Positions 36,184-45,595 of a stretch of DNA of 64,000 nucleotides are shown here, in pieces. The notes below the pieces were generated by a model, which made no database searches, had not been told where the DNA came from, and saw only the letters and a program-made list of their open reading frames with translations. The stretch spans positions 310,001-374,000 of the forward strand of contig NZ_QFZQ01000001.1 of assembly GCF_003171675.1 (NCBI RefSeq), read 5' to 3'. The position numbers and the translations under genes were made by a program. Numbering within the stretch: position 1 is the stretch's first letter; each line of letters begins with the position of its first letter. Source of the stretch: Reichenbachiella versicolor. Its GTDB lineage: Bacteria > Bacteroidota > Bacteroidia > Cytophagales > Cyclobacteriaceae.

Positions 36184-39105
36184 TTAATATCCAAAAATCT
36201 CTTCTAGAGATACCTCATTTACCTCTCCATATTTCGAAAGGTTATCAATGTCTATTTGTTCTCTATCTCCAATGAGTACAATATTGTAAGGCTTGTCCTT
36301 TACGTTTTGGGATTGAAAATCCTTGATATCCATTAAAGTTAGTTCTTGAACGTCTTGATAAATATCTTTTCTGATATCGTAGTTAAGACCTTTGTCTTGT
36401 GCTCTCACGTAGTTCCAAAGTATACCGTTTTTGGTAATGCGCTCACTCTCTATTTTATTTAGAATACTCTTCTTAGCTATGTCAAAAGCTCCTTCCGACT
36501 CAGGCATATTATTTAGAAGATCAGTCATGCTAGACATAGCTTCTGCTTGTTTGTCAGCTTGAGTTCCTACATATGCGAATAAGTAATTAGAGTCATCCGC
36601 TTTTTTTGCTTCGACGTAGCGGCTAGTCACAGAATATGCTAGTCCTTGTGCCTCTCTGATCTCTTGGAAAACGATACTATTCATACCACTTCCAAAATAT
36701 TGATTGTATAACCTTACTTTACTACTCAATTTCGGATTAAAATCAATATTCTTATTAAAGAATACAATTTCGGATTGCTTCATATCGAAGTGCGTCCAAA
36801 ATATTTTGTTGTCAGCATCTGCCAATTCAAAATTATTCTTAGCAGGAAGTTGTAATTCAGTATCAGTGATTGAGTGGTTCTTTTTGATGAATTCAACTAT
36901 CTCTTTAGGTGATTTTGGACCATAGTAAAGGATTCGGTGTTTCCATTTAGTGAAGTTTTGAATCACGGATACTAAGTCTTCAGCCTTTAAAGCTTTTAGT
37001 TGTTCGTTTGATAGTTTATTAGTAAATGGGTTTTTAGCTCCGTACTTTCCATAGTTGGCCAAACCATCCCAAAGTACTCTTTCTCTATCTTTTTTAGCGT
37101 CAACTCTTGATTTCAGATTTCTTTCAACGAGTTTGTCTAAAGCTTCTTGGTTTACAGACGGAGTTGCAAACATGCTTTCAACTAACTCGATCGCTGGTTG
37201 CATTTTCTCATCAAGCCCTTTAATTCTAATGGAAGTACGAGTATCATCTACTTTGATACTAAAGGAACATCCTAGTTTATACATCTCTTTTTTAAATTCT
37301 TCAGCAGAAAGAGACCCGTTTCCAATGTATTCGCTGTATTGTGCAGCTATTCCGACTGTTTTGTGATCGTTTTTCCCAAATTCATACAAGAAACTCAATT
37401 CGAATAATTCATTCTCTTCGTTTTTCTTAGATAAGACTTTCACTGATTCGATATCGTTTTTGGTGATTTCTTTATCGTAATCAAGGAATACCGGCAATAG
37501 TTTTTCTGGGGTCATTTCAGTGATTTCTTTATTGAAATCAGATTGAACGCCTCGGTTTACAGGTACTTTGGTGATTTTAGGTTTCTCTACAATTTGCTTG
37601 TTTGGGTCTTCACCAGTGCGCTTATAAACGTAAGCATAGTTGTCTTTGAAATGTTCATTAGCAAAAGCGACAATTTCCTCTTTAGTGATACTCTCCATCT
37701 TTTCAATTTCTTTAAGATAGTCAGACCATTTAATGTCGAATATGAATGCCTCTTTAAGATTTGAAGCTCTAGTTTTATTGCTTTCAAGGCCTTTCATTTT
37801 ACTGATTTTAAAATCAGTAATGATAGCATCAAGCAACCATTCTTCAAACTCTCCCTTTTTGATTAATTCAAGCTGTCCCAATAGCAACTCTTTCACTTCA
37901 TCAAGTGTCTGTCCTTCCTTAGGGTATCCATATAGGAATTGAGTAGAATAGTCAGTCAAGAAATATGGAAAACTACCGGCAGAAAGTACTTGTTGTTGTT
38001 GCTTTAGATTAATATCAATTAACCCAGCTTGAGAATTACTCAAGATCATATCAACTAGGCTTAATAGAATGTAGTCTTTTGTCTTGCGACCGTCGAATCT
38101 GTAACCGATATATACAAACTCAGACTCAGGTCCCCATACTTCTTTAAATTGAGGAGTTGTAATTGGTTCTTCTTTTGCAGGAACCCACTCGGTAAGGTTT
38201 TCATTCGGTTTCCAATCGCCAAAGTACTGATCTATCAACCGTATGGTTTTATCATAGTCTATATCTCCACTGATACATATAGCAGCATTATTAGGTCTAT
38301 AGTAGTTGTAGAAATATTTCTTAATAGCTGTGATGGAAGGATTTTTTAAATGTTCGGCAGTACCGATAACTGACTGTGTCCCATATTGGTGAGTAGGGAA
38401 AAGGTTTTCAAGAACTCCTTGAAAAGCATCGAAACCATCACTTTTTCTATTTTTCTCCTCGTATACAGTTTCTAACTCCGTATGAAATAATCTGCCAACT
38501 ATAGTTTTAAATCTATTGCCCTCAACTTTTAAATAACGTTTTAGTTCATTGGATGGAATATCAACCGTATAAACAGTTTCATCGAATGAAGTCCATGCAT
38601 TTACCCTTTTAGCACCTAGGAGGGCAGTCATTTGGTCATATTCGTTGGGAATGGCAAGCTCGGCAGCTCTATTTGATATCTCATCTATTTTAGCATAGTA
38701 TGCTTTCCTTTCCTCTTTATCTGTTAGTGTACCATAGTGTTCAAACATCATTTCGATGCTATCTAAAAGTATCTTTTCTTTTTCATAGTCTAGAGTTCCA
38801 AAATCACCTGTCCCTTTGAACATCATATGCTCTAGATAGTGAGCCAAGCCGGTGTTGTCAGCAGGATCATTTTTACCTCCAGCGCGTACAGGAATCAAGA
38901 CTTGTGCTCTAGGAGCATTTGCGTAGGCACTTAAGTATACTTTTAAGCCATTTTCGAGTGTATAGATCCTTGTTTTCATTGGATCATCTTCGACGTATTC
39001 ATAAGTGTACTTTCCGTCGCTAGATGATATCAACTCGTCAGTTTTTGACTGAGTGCAGGCCACTGATATAGTGACTATAAGTAAGATGTATAGTGTTCTT
39101 CTCAT
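36184..39105 (-). CDS. M16-family zinc metallopeptidase lipoprotein
   Basis: 973 residues. The N terminus has a lipobox (TISVAC, Cys17), so it is a probable lipoprotein in the periplasm. The first peptidase domain holds the inverted zinc motif HYLEH (residues 89-93, E92 catalytic) with the later zinc glutamate in the ETVYEEKNR region. A second M16 pair follows in the C-terminal half without the zinc motif, so the protein is the two-tandem PqqL/pitrilysin-like type. It would degrade small peptides. The substrate is unknown. YccF is encoded 67 bp upstream. Confidence 0.92.
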   Translation of the reverse strand: MRRTLYILLIVTISVACTQSKTDELISSSDGKYTYEYVEDDPMKTRIYTLENGLKVYLSAYANAPRAQVLIPVRAGGKNDPADNTGLAHYLEHMMFKGTGDFGTLDYEKEKILLDSIEMMFEHYGTLTDKEERKAYYAKIDEISNRAAELAIPNEYDQMTALLGAKRVNAWTSFDETVYTVDIPSNELKRYLKVEGNRFKTIVGRLFHTELETVYEEKNRKSDGFDAFQGVLENLFPTHQYGTQSVIGTAEHLKNPSITAIKKYFYNYYRPNNAAICISGDIDYDKTIRLIDQYFGDWKPNENLTEWVPAKEEPITTPQFKEVWGPESEFVYIGYRFDGRKTKDYILLSLVDMILSNSQAGLIDINLKQQQQVLSAGSFPYFLTDYSTQFLYGYPKEGQTLDEVKELLLGQLELIKKGEFEEWLLDAIITDFKISKMKGLESNKTRASNLKEAFIFDIKWSDYLKEIEKMESITKEEIVAFANEHFKDNYAYVYKRTGEDPNKQIVEKPKITKVPVNRGVQSDFNKEITEMTPEKLLPVFLDYDKEITKNDIESVKVLSKKNEENELFELSFLYEFGKNDHKTVGIAAQYSEYIGNGSLSAEEFKKEMYKLGCSFSIKVDDTRTSIRIKGLDEKMQPAIELVESMFATPSVNQEALDKLVERNLKSRVDAKKDRERVLWDGLANYGKYGAKNPFTNKLSNEQLKALKAEDLVSVIQNFTKWKHRILYYGPKSPKEIVEFIKKNHSITDTELQLPAKNNFELADADNKIFWTHFDMKQSEIVFFNKNIDFNPKLSSKVRLYNQYFGSGMNSIVFQEIREAQGLAYSVTSRYVEAKKADDSNYLFAYVGTQADKQAEAMSSMTDLLNNMPESEGAFDIAKKSILNKIESERITKNGILWNYVRAQDKGLNYDIRKDIYQDVQELTLMDIKDFQSQNVKDKPYNIVLIGDREQIDIDNLSKYGEVNEVSLEEIFGY

Positions 39106-39172
39106 GATCGAAGTTAATGTTTAGACTAATTTTATAAAATGGTGAATGCTAATACGAATTTATAAAATAGAC

Positions 39173-39550
39173 TTAGATGTCAAGGTCTATTTGTCTACCA
39201 AATGGAGTGAATGCCAAAGAAGCAAGCTTGAAATGCTGTTTTGCAAAGGGAATTCCTATGATAGTAATACCAAAAAGGACTCCAAGTAGTAGATGAGTCA
39301 CCATAATCCAAAACCCACCTACAAAGAACCAAATGATGTTCATGATGATATTTAAGCATCCATTTTGCGGCTCTGGTTCACTGATTTTGGCGCCGAATGG
39401 CCATAAAGCAACGAATGCTAGTTTGAGTGTTTGAATCCCGAAAGGAATGCCAATAACGGTAATGAATAAAGCAAGTGAAGATAAAAAGTACTCAATGGCT
39501 ACCATTAATCCACCAAAGACTACCCAAATAATGTTTCCGATTGTTCTCAT
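39173..39550 (-). CDS. YccF-domain small membrane protein
   Basis: 125 residues containing two copies of the YccF repeat: NIIWVVFGGLMVAIEYFLSSL and NIIWFFVGGFWIMVTHLLLGV, each followed by a TVIGIPFG or TIIGIPFA motif and an aromatic/proline turn (WPFGA, TPFGR). The repeat is typical of YccF, an inner-membrane protein of unknown function. It sits 37 bp after the PAS protein gene, on the same strand. Confidence 0.9.
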   Translation of the reverse strand: MRTIGNIIWVVFGGLMVAIEYFLSSLALFITVIGIPFGIQTLKLAFVALWPFGAKISEPEPQNGCLNIIMNIIWFFVGGFWIMVTHLLLGVLFGITIIGIPFAKQHFKLASLAFTPFGRQIDLDI

Positions 39551-39587
39551 AGTAGCTTAGTAGTTAGATTGGCTTCTAGACTTACAG

Positions 39588-41306
39588 CTAATCGTCTTTT
39601 GTTTGAATATTCTTCAAACTTTCAAGGATTTCCTCTCTGCTTAGATTTGATCTTTGGTCAAGCACTTCATTTATTTTCGAAACTATAGTGTCTAATTCAG
39701 CTGCTGAAGTCTTGAAGTTTTCAATAAGGTCTTGGTGCTCTTCAGCTTTTACATGGCGAGAAACCAAATCTGCAAGTCCAATCATTCTGGCCAATGGCGC
39801 TCTTAAAAGGTGTGAGTTGATAAAACCATATTCAGTGAGTTGTTTATTCCTGTTTTGAAGATCATTCAACATATCTCTAAGGTTCATATTTCGATGTTCT
39901 AGCTCACGTTCCATTATTTTGCGTTCTGCTATGTCGATTCCAAAACCTATGATATAGTATTTGTCTTTGTTTCTAAAAGCTACATTTTCGAAATGCCAAA
40001 GATCGCCAGTCCCATTTGGCGTATTGATTGGGAATTCGACTGAAAAGACCTTGTCAGGTTTTAGTTCAGCCATAATTTTTCTCATTTGTTCATGATACTC
40101 ATTTGGGAAGAAGTCAAAAGGTTCTTTGCCATACAACTCATCTTGCGAAAGGTTATAAACTTTTTCGAAATTCTGATTCCATCTTCTAAGACTAAAGTGT
40201 TCGTCATTAATTTCATACAAATAGAATATACCAGGTATAGTATCAAGTATTTTATCACTAAAGAGCTTTTCCTCTTTTAAAAGGTTTTCTACCAGCTTAT
40301 TTTCAGTAATATCTATACCAGTACCAATAAAGTATTCTTCTTCTCCATGTTTGAATGGATAACTCTGAAGAATCATCCATTTGTCTTTATTGGTTTGAAG
40401 TTTGACCTCTGTTTTTACAGATTTACCTTCAAGTATCAGTTGGGTCTGTTTGTAAGCGTCTTGGATATAATCAGGATGGATTTGAGCAAATAATGAATCT
40501 CCAGAGACTTCATCTTCGGGGACTTCAAATACCTCTGAGGTGTTTTGATTCCAACGAATTATTTTAAACCTATCACCATCTTTTTTGTAAAGATTGAAAG
40601 TACCTGGCATACTGTCAATCATGTGGTTCATGAATGCTTGTTCTTTTTTTAACTGTTCTTGGCTTGAATGTAGTTCAGCATTCCTAGTCTGTAAATATTT
40701 TACCAAGTTGTCCAATACTTGATTATACTTTTGAGTGAATAACATGACTACGAAAACTATTAGAGATATTAAGACAGCACTTTCTATCCAGTTTTCTAAG
40801 GAGAGAATTCGATCGTTAGGATTAATACAAACAATAGCGCCATTTACGTGTAATATACCTAGTATTAAATATCCAGTAAGGCATAAGATATAACTGACAA
40901 CAGCTGTTCGGAGAGAAAATATGAACATCGCATAAAATGGAGTCATTATCATCAGTATCATATTCAAGGGATGAAATCCCCAAATCCAAACATCTGTAAG
41001 CAATACGGCTACTAGGATTGAAAGAACAAGTACAGCTTTTACTTGTAGAGAGAACCTGTTTCTAAAAACATAGACTAAGCCCAATAAAATAAGAGAAGAT
41101 GTTTCTATCCAGAATATTGAATGAGTATGAGCAAACGGGTAATAGTTGACAGTATATGCCCATAACCTCACAATGCTACACACTAATAAAGTGTTGTGAA
41201 TAGTGATTTTTTTAAACGTATCTATTTCTTTTTGAAGATTATATCTATTCAATTCTTTGAGGAAGAGTGAGTTAAAGTAAGATGGTTTATTTCTGGACAG
41301 GTGCAC
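39588..41306 (-). CDS. PAS protein with a histidine-phosphoacceptor helix but no ATPase domain
   Basis: 572 residues from a GTG start. About six membrane helices occupy residues 35-200. A short coiled coil leads to two PAS domains (about 225-340 and 345-460: MIDSMPGTFNLYKKDGDRF and ILDTIPGIFYLYEINDEHF). A HisKA-like helix pair follows, with H499 in NSHLLRAPLARMIGLADL. The protein ends about 70 residues later without N-, G1- or G2-boxes. The stop region shows no frameshifted ATPase remnant downstream, where YccF begins. It may be phosphorylated by another kinase or act as a scaffold. Confidence 0.82.
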   Translation of the reverse strand: MHLSRNKPSYFNSLFLKELNRYNLQKEIDTFKKITIHNTLLVCSIVRLWAYTVNYYPFAHTHSIFWIETSSLILLGLVYVFRNRFSLQVKAVLVLSILVAVLLTDVWIWGFHPLNMILMIMTPFYAMFIFSLRTAVVSYILCLTGYLILGILHVNGAIVCINPNDRILSLENWIESAVLISLIVFVVMLFTQKYNQVLDNLVKYLQTRNAELHSSQEQLKKEQAFMNHMIDSMPGTFNLYKKDGDRFKIIRWNQNTSEVFEVPEDEVSGDSLFAQIHPDYIQDAYKQTQLILEGKSVKTEVKLQTNKDKWMILQSYPFKHGEEEYFIGTGIDITENKLVENLLKEEKLFSDKILDTIPGIFYLYEINDEHFSLRRWNQNFEKVYNLSQDELYGKEPFDFFPNEYHEQMRKIMAELKPDKVFSVEFPINTPNGTGDLWHFENVAFRNKDKYYIIGFGIDIAERKIMERELEHRNMNLRDMLNDLQNRNKQLTEYGFINSHLLRAPLARMIGLADLVSRHVKAEEHQDLIENFKTSAAELDTIVSKINEVLDQRSNLSREEILESLKNIQTKDD

Positions 41307-41402
41307 TACTAAAATAGTAATAGTTTTTTAATTCACAGATTAATGAAGGTTGATACAATAGGCTAGATGTAAAATGCAGTGTAAAAGCATTTATTTGATA
41401 AA

Positions 41403-41430
41403 TTTGCGGGCTGTGAGGACAATAATTTTG
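41403..41430 (+). promoter_or_regulatory. Possible promoter of the acyltransferase/gpsA pair
   Basis: TTTG at 41403-41406 and TAATTTTG at 41423-41430 fit the Bacteroidota -33 and -7 elements, but the 16-nt spacing is slightly short. The start would lie near 41437, 17 nt before the ATG. An overlapping TAAATTTG at 41399-41406 has no partner at proper spacing. Confidence 0.35.
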
Positions 41431-41453
41431 TATGTCCTTGATCCTTAGGTTAT

Positions 41454-43151
41454 ATGAAGCCATTAGTGCTAAGAAGACGTAGAAATAAAAAACAGTACAA
41501 GCCCATTCTCAAAAGTGCCAAGTCTTGGCCTGTGGTTCAAATGGCAAAAAAAAGGAATGAATTTATTCAGCTGGTTGTAGAAGAAAGTTATGAAAATCTT
41601 CTAGAGGAGCGTAGGGGTAAATCATTGCGTGAGGAACTCGAAACTACAATATTCAGAGAGAAACAACGTGCCAAAAACAACCCTTGGAAAGTCGACCCTA
41701 AGGATGACAAGGAGTTTTGGAGTGGTATGCAGCATAAGCTGATGGAGGTAGATGCATATCCAGAGGATGAACAGGAAGCAGGGCAAAAGTCTATTCTGAA
41801 GGAAATATTATCTAGATATGGGAATGAAATAGCTGGGAACTTTAACCCATCTCATTACAGTGTGGCTAAAGCCGTTGTTACCATCGGTTTTGGTCGTTTG
41901 TTAAATGTAGCGAGAGTTAAAGGCCCGTGGTCAATTTTTAGCAACCAATTGGATTTAGATGATAAGATCCATGTCAAAGGAGAAATTGATCAATTAAGAA
42001 AGCTGGCTAAAATAGGTACCATTGTGATGGTTCCTACTCATTATAGTAACCTTGATTCTGTTTTAATAGGCTGGGTCATTCAGCATCTTGGATTGCCACC
42101 ATTTATCTATGGTGCAGGTTTGAACTTATTCAACCTTAAAATATTTGCCTACTTTATGAACAGTGTAGGTGCATATAAAGTTGACCGTCGTAAGAAGAAT
42201 CCTCTTTATTTGGAGGCTCTGAAGTCCTATTCTACCACGGCGATAAGAGAGGGATGTCATAGTTTGTTTTTTCCTGGAGGAACTAGGTCACGAAGTGGTA
42301 AGGTCGAGAAGCAACTAAAACTTGGTCTATTAGGTACTGCGATTGAAGCTCAGCGTCAGATAATGCAGAGTGATGAAAAGCCTGAGAATAGTAAGATCTT
42401 TATAGTACCGATGACACTTCATTATCACTTTGTATTGGAAGCTCCGAGTTTGATCAATGACTATTTAAGAATCAAAGGGAGAGAAAAGTACTATAGAGAA
42501 AGAGATGAGTTTACTTCTTCTTATAAGATCTCTAAGTTTCTGATGAAGTTCTTTACGAAGGGTTCTGATATCTCTGTGAGCATAGGGAAAGCTCTAGATG
42601 TAGTGGGAAACTACGTTGATGAGAACGGAAATAGCATAGATAATAAAGGGAAAGAAATTGATCTCGAAGACTATTTTAAGTCTCATGGAGAGATTACCGA
42701 AGATCGTCAGCGCGAACAAGAGTATAACAGGATTCTAGGAAAGAAGATCGTACAAGAGTTTCATAGAATCAATAGAGGGTTTTCGAGTCATTTAGTAGCA
42801 TTTACGGCTTTTAAATATTTAGAAAAAATACATCCATCTTTAGATCTGTATAGCTTACTAAGGTTATCTGATGAGGATTTAATTATAAGCTATTCGGCAT
42901 TTAGAGATGAGTTTTCTAAAAACTTAAGGATACTTAAGGAAAAGAAAGAGGCAGGCGAACTGGGGCTAGCAGATCACATGTATTTGGATATCGATGATGT
43001 GGTAAAACACGGTGTCAAGAATCTGGGAATGTACCATGCAATGCTTCCTGCTGTCTGGACTAAGTCTGGAGACTTGAAGATTCAGGATATGAATGTTCTC
43101 TATTACTATCACAATAAGTTAGTCGGATATGACATCGAGCTCAGCAAGTGA
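41454..43151 (+). CDS. Glycerol-3-phosphate/1-acylglycerol-phosphate acyltransferase
   Basis: 565 residues. The PlsB/PlsC catalytic motif HYSNLD has H196 and D201, and the phosphate-binding motif FPGGTRSRSG lies near residue 273. The N terminus is basic, and the long C terminus (about 400-565) is helical, so it is larger than PlsC and closer to a PlsB-like enzyme. It would begin phospholipid synthesis by acylating glycerol-3-phosphate. The gpsA gene, which makes that substrate, overlaps its end by 23 bp. Confidence 0.85.
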   Translation: MKPLVLRRRRNKKQYKPILKSAKSWPVVQMAKKRNEFIQLVVEESYENLLEERRGKSLREELETTIFREKQRAKNNPWKVDPKDDKEFWSGMQHKLMEVDAYPEDEQEAGQKSILKEILSRYGNEIAGNFNPSHYSVAKAVVTIGFGRLLNVARVKGPWSIFSNQLDLDDKIHVKGEIDQLRKLAKIGTIVMVPTHYSNLDSVLIGWVIQHLGLPPFIYGAGLNLFNLKIFAYFMNSVGAYKVDRRKKNPLYLEALKSYSTTAIREGCHSLFFPGGTRSRSGKVEKQLKLGLLGTAIEAQRQIMQSDEKPENSKIFIVPMTLHYHFVLEAPSLINDYLRIKGREKYYRERDEFTSSYKISKFLMKFFTKGSDISVSIGKALDVVGNYVDENGNSIDNKGKEIDLEDYFKSHGEITEDRQREQEYNRILGKKIVQEFHRINRGFSSHLVAFTAFKYLEKIHPSLDLYSLLRLSDEDLIISYSAFRDEFSKNLRILKEKKEAGELGLADHMYLDIDDVVKHGVKNLGMYHAMLPAVWTKSGDLKIQDMNVLYYYHNKLVGYDIELSK

Positions 43152-44175
43152 TTTGGTAGGGGTAATCGGTGCTGGTAGTTTTGGTACTGCTGTAGCTAAT
43201 ATCTTGGCGGAGAAAAGCGATGTATTACTCTACGTACGTGATGCAGAGAAAGCTGAGGAAATTAGAACTTCTAGATTGAGTTCATCTCAGAGAATAGAAG
43301 ATAATATAGAGATTACATCGGATATCTCCGAAATCGGTAATAGATGTGAAGTCATTTTTCCAGTGGTTCCTTCAGCGAACTTTAGAGCAATGATAGAAGA
43401 CTTAGCTCCGCACTTAAAGCCATATCATGTATTGATTCACGGTACTAAGGGGTTGGATGTCAATGTGCCAGATCATAAAAAAGGAGAGCCACTTACTCGC
43501 AAGGAAGTGAAAACCATGAGTGAGGTCATTCGTGAGTTGACTCCAGTATTAAGAGTAGGTTGTTTGGCAGGGCCAAATTTGGCTACCGAGATAGCAGAAC
43601 GACAACCAGCAGCTAGTGTAGTTGCTAGTCATTTCGAAGAGGTCATTGATATAGGGCAGAAGCTTTTGAAGAGTGATCGTTTCATGATTTATGGTAGCAA
43701 TGATTTGATCGGCATAGAGCTTTGCGGAGTGCTGAAAAACATCATAGCCATTGGTTCTGGGGCGGTCAGTGGAATGGGACTTGGAGGAAATACTAGGTCA
43801 CTGCTGATTAGTCGAGGAATGGTAGAGATGATCTATATAGGCAATGCCTTGGGTGGTAATACCAAAGCATTTTTGGGATTGGCCGGTGTAGGTGATTTGA
43901 TCGCTACTTGTACATCCAACTTGAGTAGAAATTTCACGGTAGGGTATAGACTAGCCAAAGGAGAGACTCTTCAGGAGATTATTGAATCGATGGAGGAAGT
44001 CGCTGAAGGTGTCAATACGATCAGAATCATCAAGGATCTGGCACAGACATATAACATTAGAGTACCTATCACCGAAACACTCGACAAGATCATGAAAGGT
44101 GAAATGACCGTGGAGGATTCTCACAACTATTTCATGAAGTTCCCTTTCAGAGCCGAGATTGATTTTATGGAATAG
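43129..44175 (+). CDS. gpsA: NAD(P)H-dependent glycerol-3-phosphate dehydrogenase
   Basis: 348 residues. The N-terminal Rossmann motif is GVIGAGSFGTAVANIL (about 11-26), followed by the LIHGTKGLD region and the family signatures GPNLATEIAERQPAA and ELCGVLKNIIAIGSGAVSG (catalytic lysine near residue 204). It reduces dihydroxyacetone phosphate to sn-glycerol-3-phosphate, the substrate of the overlapping acyltransferase. An insertion (PDHKKGEPLTRKEVKT) is seen after the substrate loop. It ends tail to tail with the M48 gene, overlapping by 11 bp. Confidence 0.95.
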   Translation: MTSSSASDLVGVIGAGSFGTAVANILAEKSDVLLYVRDAEKAEEIRTSRLSSSQRIEDNIEITSDISEIGNRCEVIFPVVPSANFRAMIEDLAPHLKPYHVLIHGTKGLDVNVPDHKKGEPLTRKEVKTMSEVIRELTPVLRVGCLAGPNLATEIAERQPAASVVASHFEEVIDIGQKLLKSDRFMIYGSNDLIGIELCGVLKNIIAIGSGAVSGMGLGGNTRSLLISRGMVEMIYIGNALGGNTKAFLGLAGVGDLIATCTSNLSRNFTVGYRLAKGETLQEIIESMEEVAEGVNTIRIIKDLAQTYNIRVPITETLDKIMKGEMTVEDSHNYFMKFPFRAEIDFME

Positions 44176-45403
44176 TATTCATTGCTTGGATTCTCTGTAG
44201 GAGACTAGGGTGTGAATAGTTTACGAATACGTACCAAGGATGCGGAGTCAAATTTCCTAAGTTGTCAGACGTTAATTTTTTCAAAGCAGTGATTAATGGT
44301 TCTTTTTTATAGGTTCTGACTGCGTATTCATCCGCCTCATATTCGTTCTTTCTGCTAAATATATTCATCAAGATACCTGTTAACATACTGACAGGTGAGT
44401 ACAATATGCCAAAAGCCATGATGTTCAATGCGATACTTTGAGTTTGGCCACCAAGCGCCATAGAAACTTCAGGAGTGAATATCACTTTGGAAAGTAACCA
44501 GAGCATAAAACCAATTTGAAGTACACTGAGAATCATAGAGTAGATAATGTGCTTTTTCTTGAAGTGTCCCACTTCATGCGCCATCACACCTACAAGTTCT
44601 TCGGTTGTGTGATTGTCTATTAACGTATCATATAGCACTACCTTTTTCTTCTTGCCCAGTCCTGAGAAGAATGCATTACCCTTAGAAGATCGTTTAGAAC
44701 CATCAATGACGAAAATGTTGTTTAGAGGAAAGCCTACTTTTTGGCTGTATTCAGTGATGGCATCTTTCAGTTCGCTATCCTCCATTGGCGTAAGCTTATT
44801 GAAAAGAGGCATGATGAGTGAAGTATAAAACATATTCATCACCACTAGGAAGACTGCTACCACTATCCAGAAATAAATCCAGAAGTTGTGCCCGAATGAA
44901 TCTATGAGTAGTAAGAATACTGACATCAATGCTCCCCCTATGATAGTAGTCAATAGATATCCTTTTAACTTATCCATGACATAGGTCTTGACGGTCATCT
45001 TATTGAAACCATACTTCTCTTCGATGACGAATGTACCATATAGATCAAAAGGAATACCTATAAGGTCTGATGCTATGAAGAGAATACCGAAGAAAGCTAA
45101 AGTAGCGACAGATTCCATTGGGACCAATTCACGAACTTGACCATCGAGCCAGCCAAATACACCTGTCCAAAGTAATACTAGTGTGACGGTGAAACTAAGA
45201 GCTGAGGAGAAAATAGAGAAATTAAAGACCTCTGACTGATACTGCTGCGAACGTGCATATTTTTCATCATCATAGATGCCTTCAAGTTCGGAAGGAATAC
45301 TTTGTTTGCTACTTCTATTGTTGAGTATGCCTAGGGTTTTTCCGAGTAGGAAGTCAAAAACAGTGATACCAATAAGAATGTAAAGAATAGTCTGCTCGCT
45401 CAT
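44165..45403 (-). CDS. M48 (Ste24/CAAX protease-like) metallopeptidase
   Basis: About 412 residues from the ATG at 45403 (an in-frame TTG at 45424 is less likely). It has about seven membrane helices and the zinc motif HEVGH (H276, E277, H280), with a third ligand in NEYEADEYAV. The YGFNKMTVKTYVMDKLKG segment before it is typical of Ste24-type CAAX proteases. Substrates in bacteria are unknown, though membrane-protein quality control is likely. It is convergent with gpsA. Confidence 0.92.
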   Translation of the reverse strand: MSEQTILYILIGITVFDFLLGKTLGILNNRSSKQSIPSELEGIYDDEKYARSQQYQSEVFNFSIFSSALSFTVTLVLLWTGVFGWLDGQVRELVPMESVATLAFFGILFIASDLIGIPFDLYGTFVIEEKYGFNKMTVKTYVMDKLKGYLLTTIIGGALMSVFLLLIDSFGHNFWIYFWIVVAVFLVVMNMFYTSLIMPLFNKLTPMEDSELKDAITEYSQKVGFPLNNIFVIDGSKRSSKGNAFFSGLGKKKKVVLYDTLIDNHTTEELVGVMAHEVGHFKKKHIIYSMILSVLQIGFMLWLLSKVIFTPEVSMALGGQTQSIALNIMAFGILYSPVSMLTGILMNIFSRKNEYEADEYAVRTYKKEPLITALKKLTSDNLGNLTPHPWYVFVNYSHPSLLQRIQAMNTIP

Positions 45404-45534
45404 ATCTTTCTGATTTGGCGGCAAATTTATATATCAAAATCCAATTAGATCATTTGGGTTGAGAAGCAATTTATTAGTTAGGCAGTAAATACAAGTTAGG
45501 TTCATGTATTTAATGAATGATGTCTAGTATATGA

Positions 45535-45572
45535 TAGGTCAAAATTCAATACCTAACATGAATTTTGACCTA
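45535..45572. repeat. Perfect 13-bp inverted repeat after the TonB receptor gene
   Basis: TAGGTCAAAATTC (45535-45547) is exactly inverted at 45560-45572 with a 12-nt spacer. It lies 24 bp beyond the receptor gene stop. Neither strand has a following T-run, so if it ends transcription it is not a standard terminator. Confidence 0.6.
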
Positions 45573-45595
45573 AGAGTGTTTTACTTCTGATTGCT

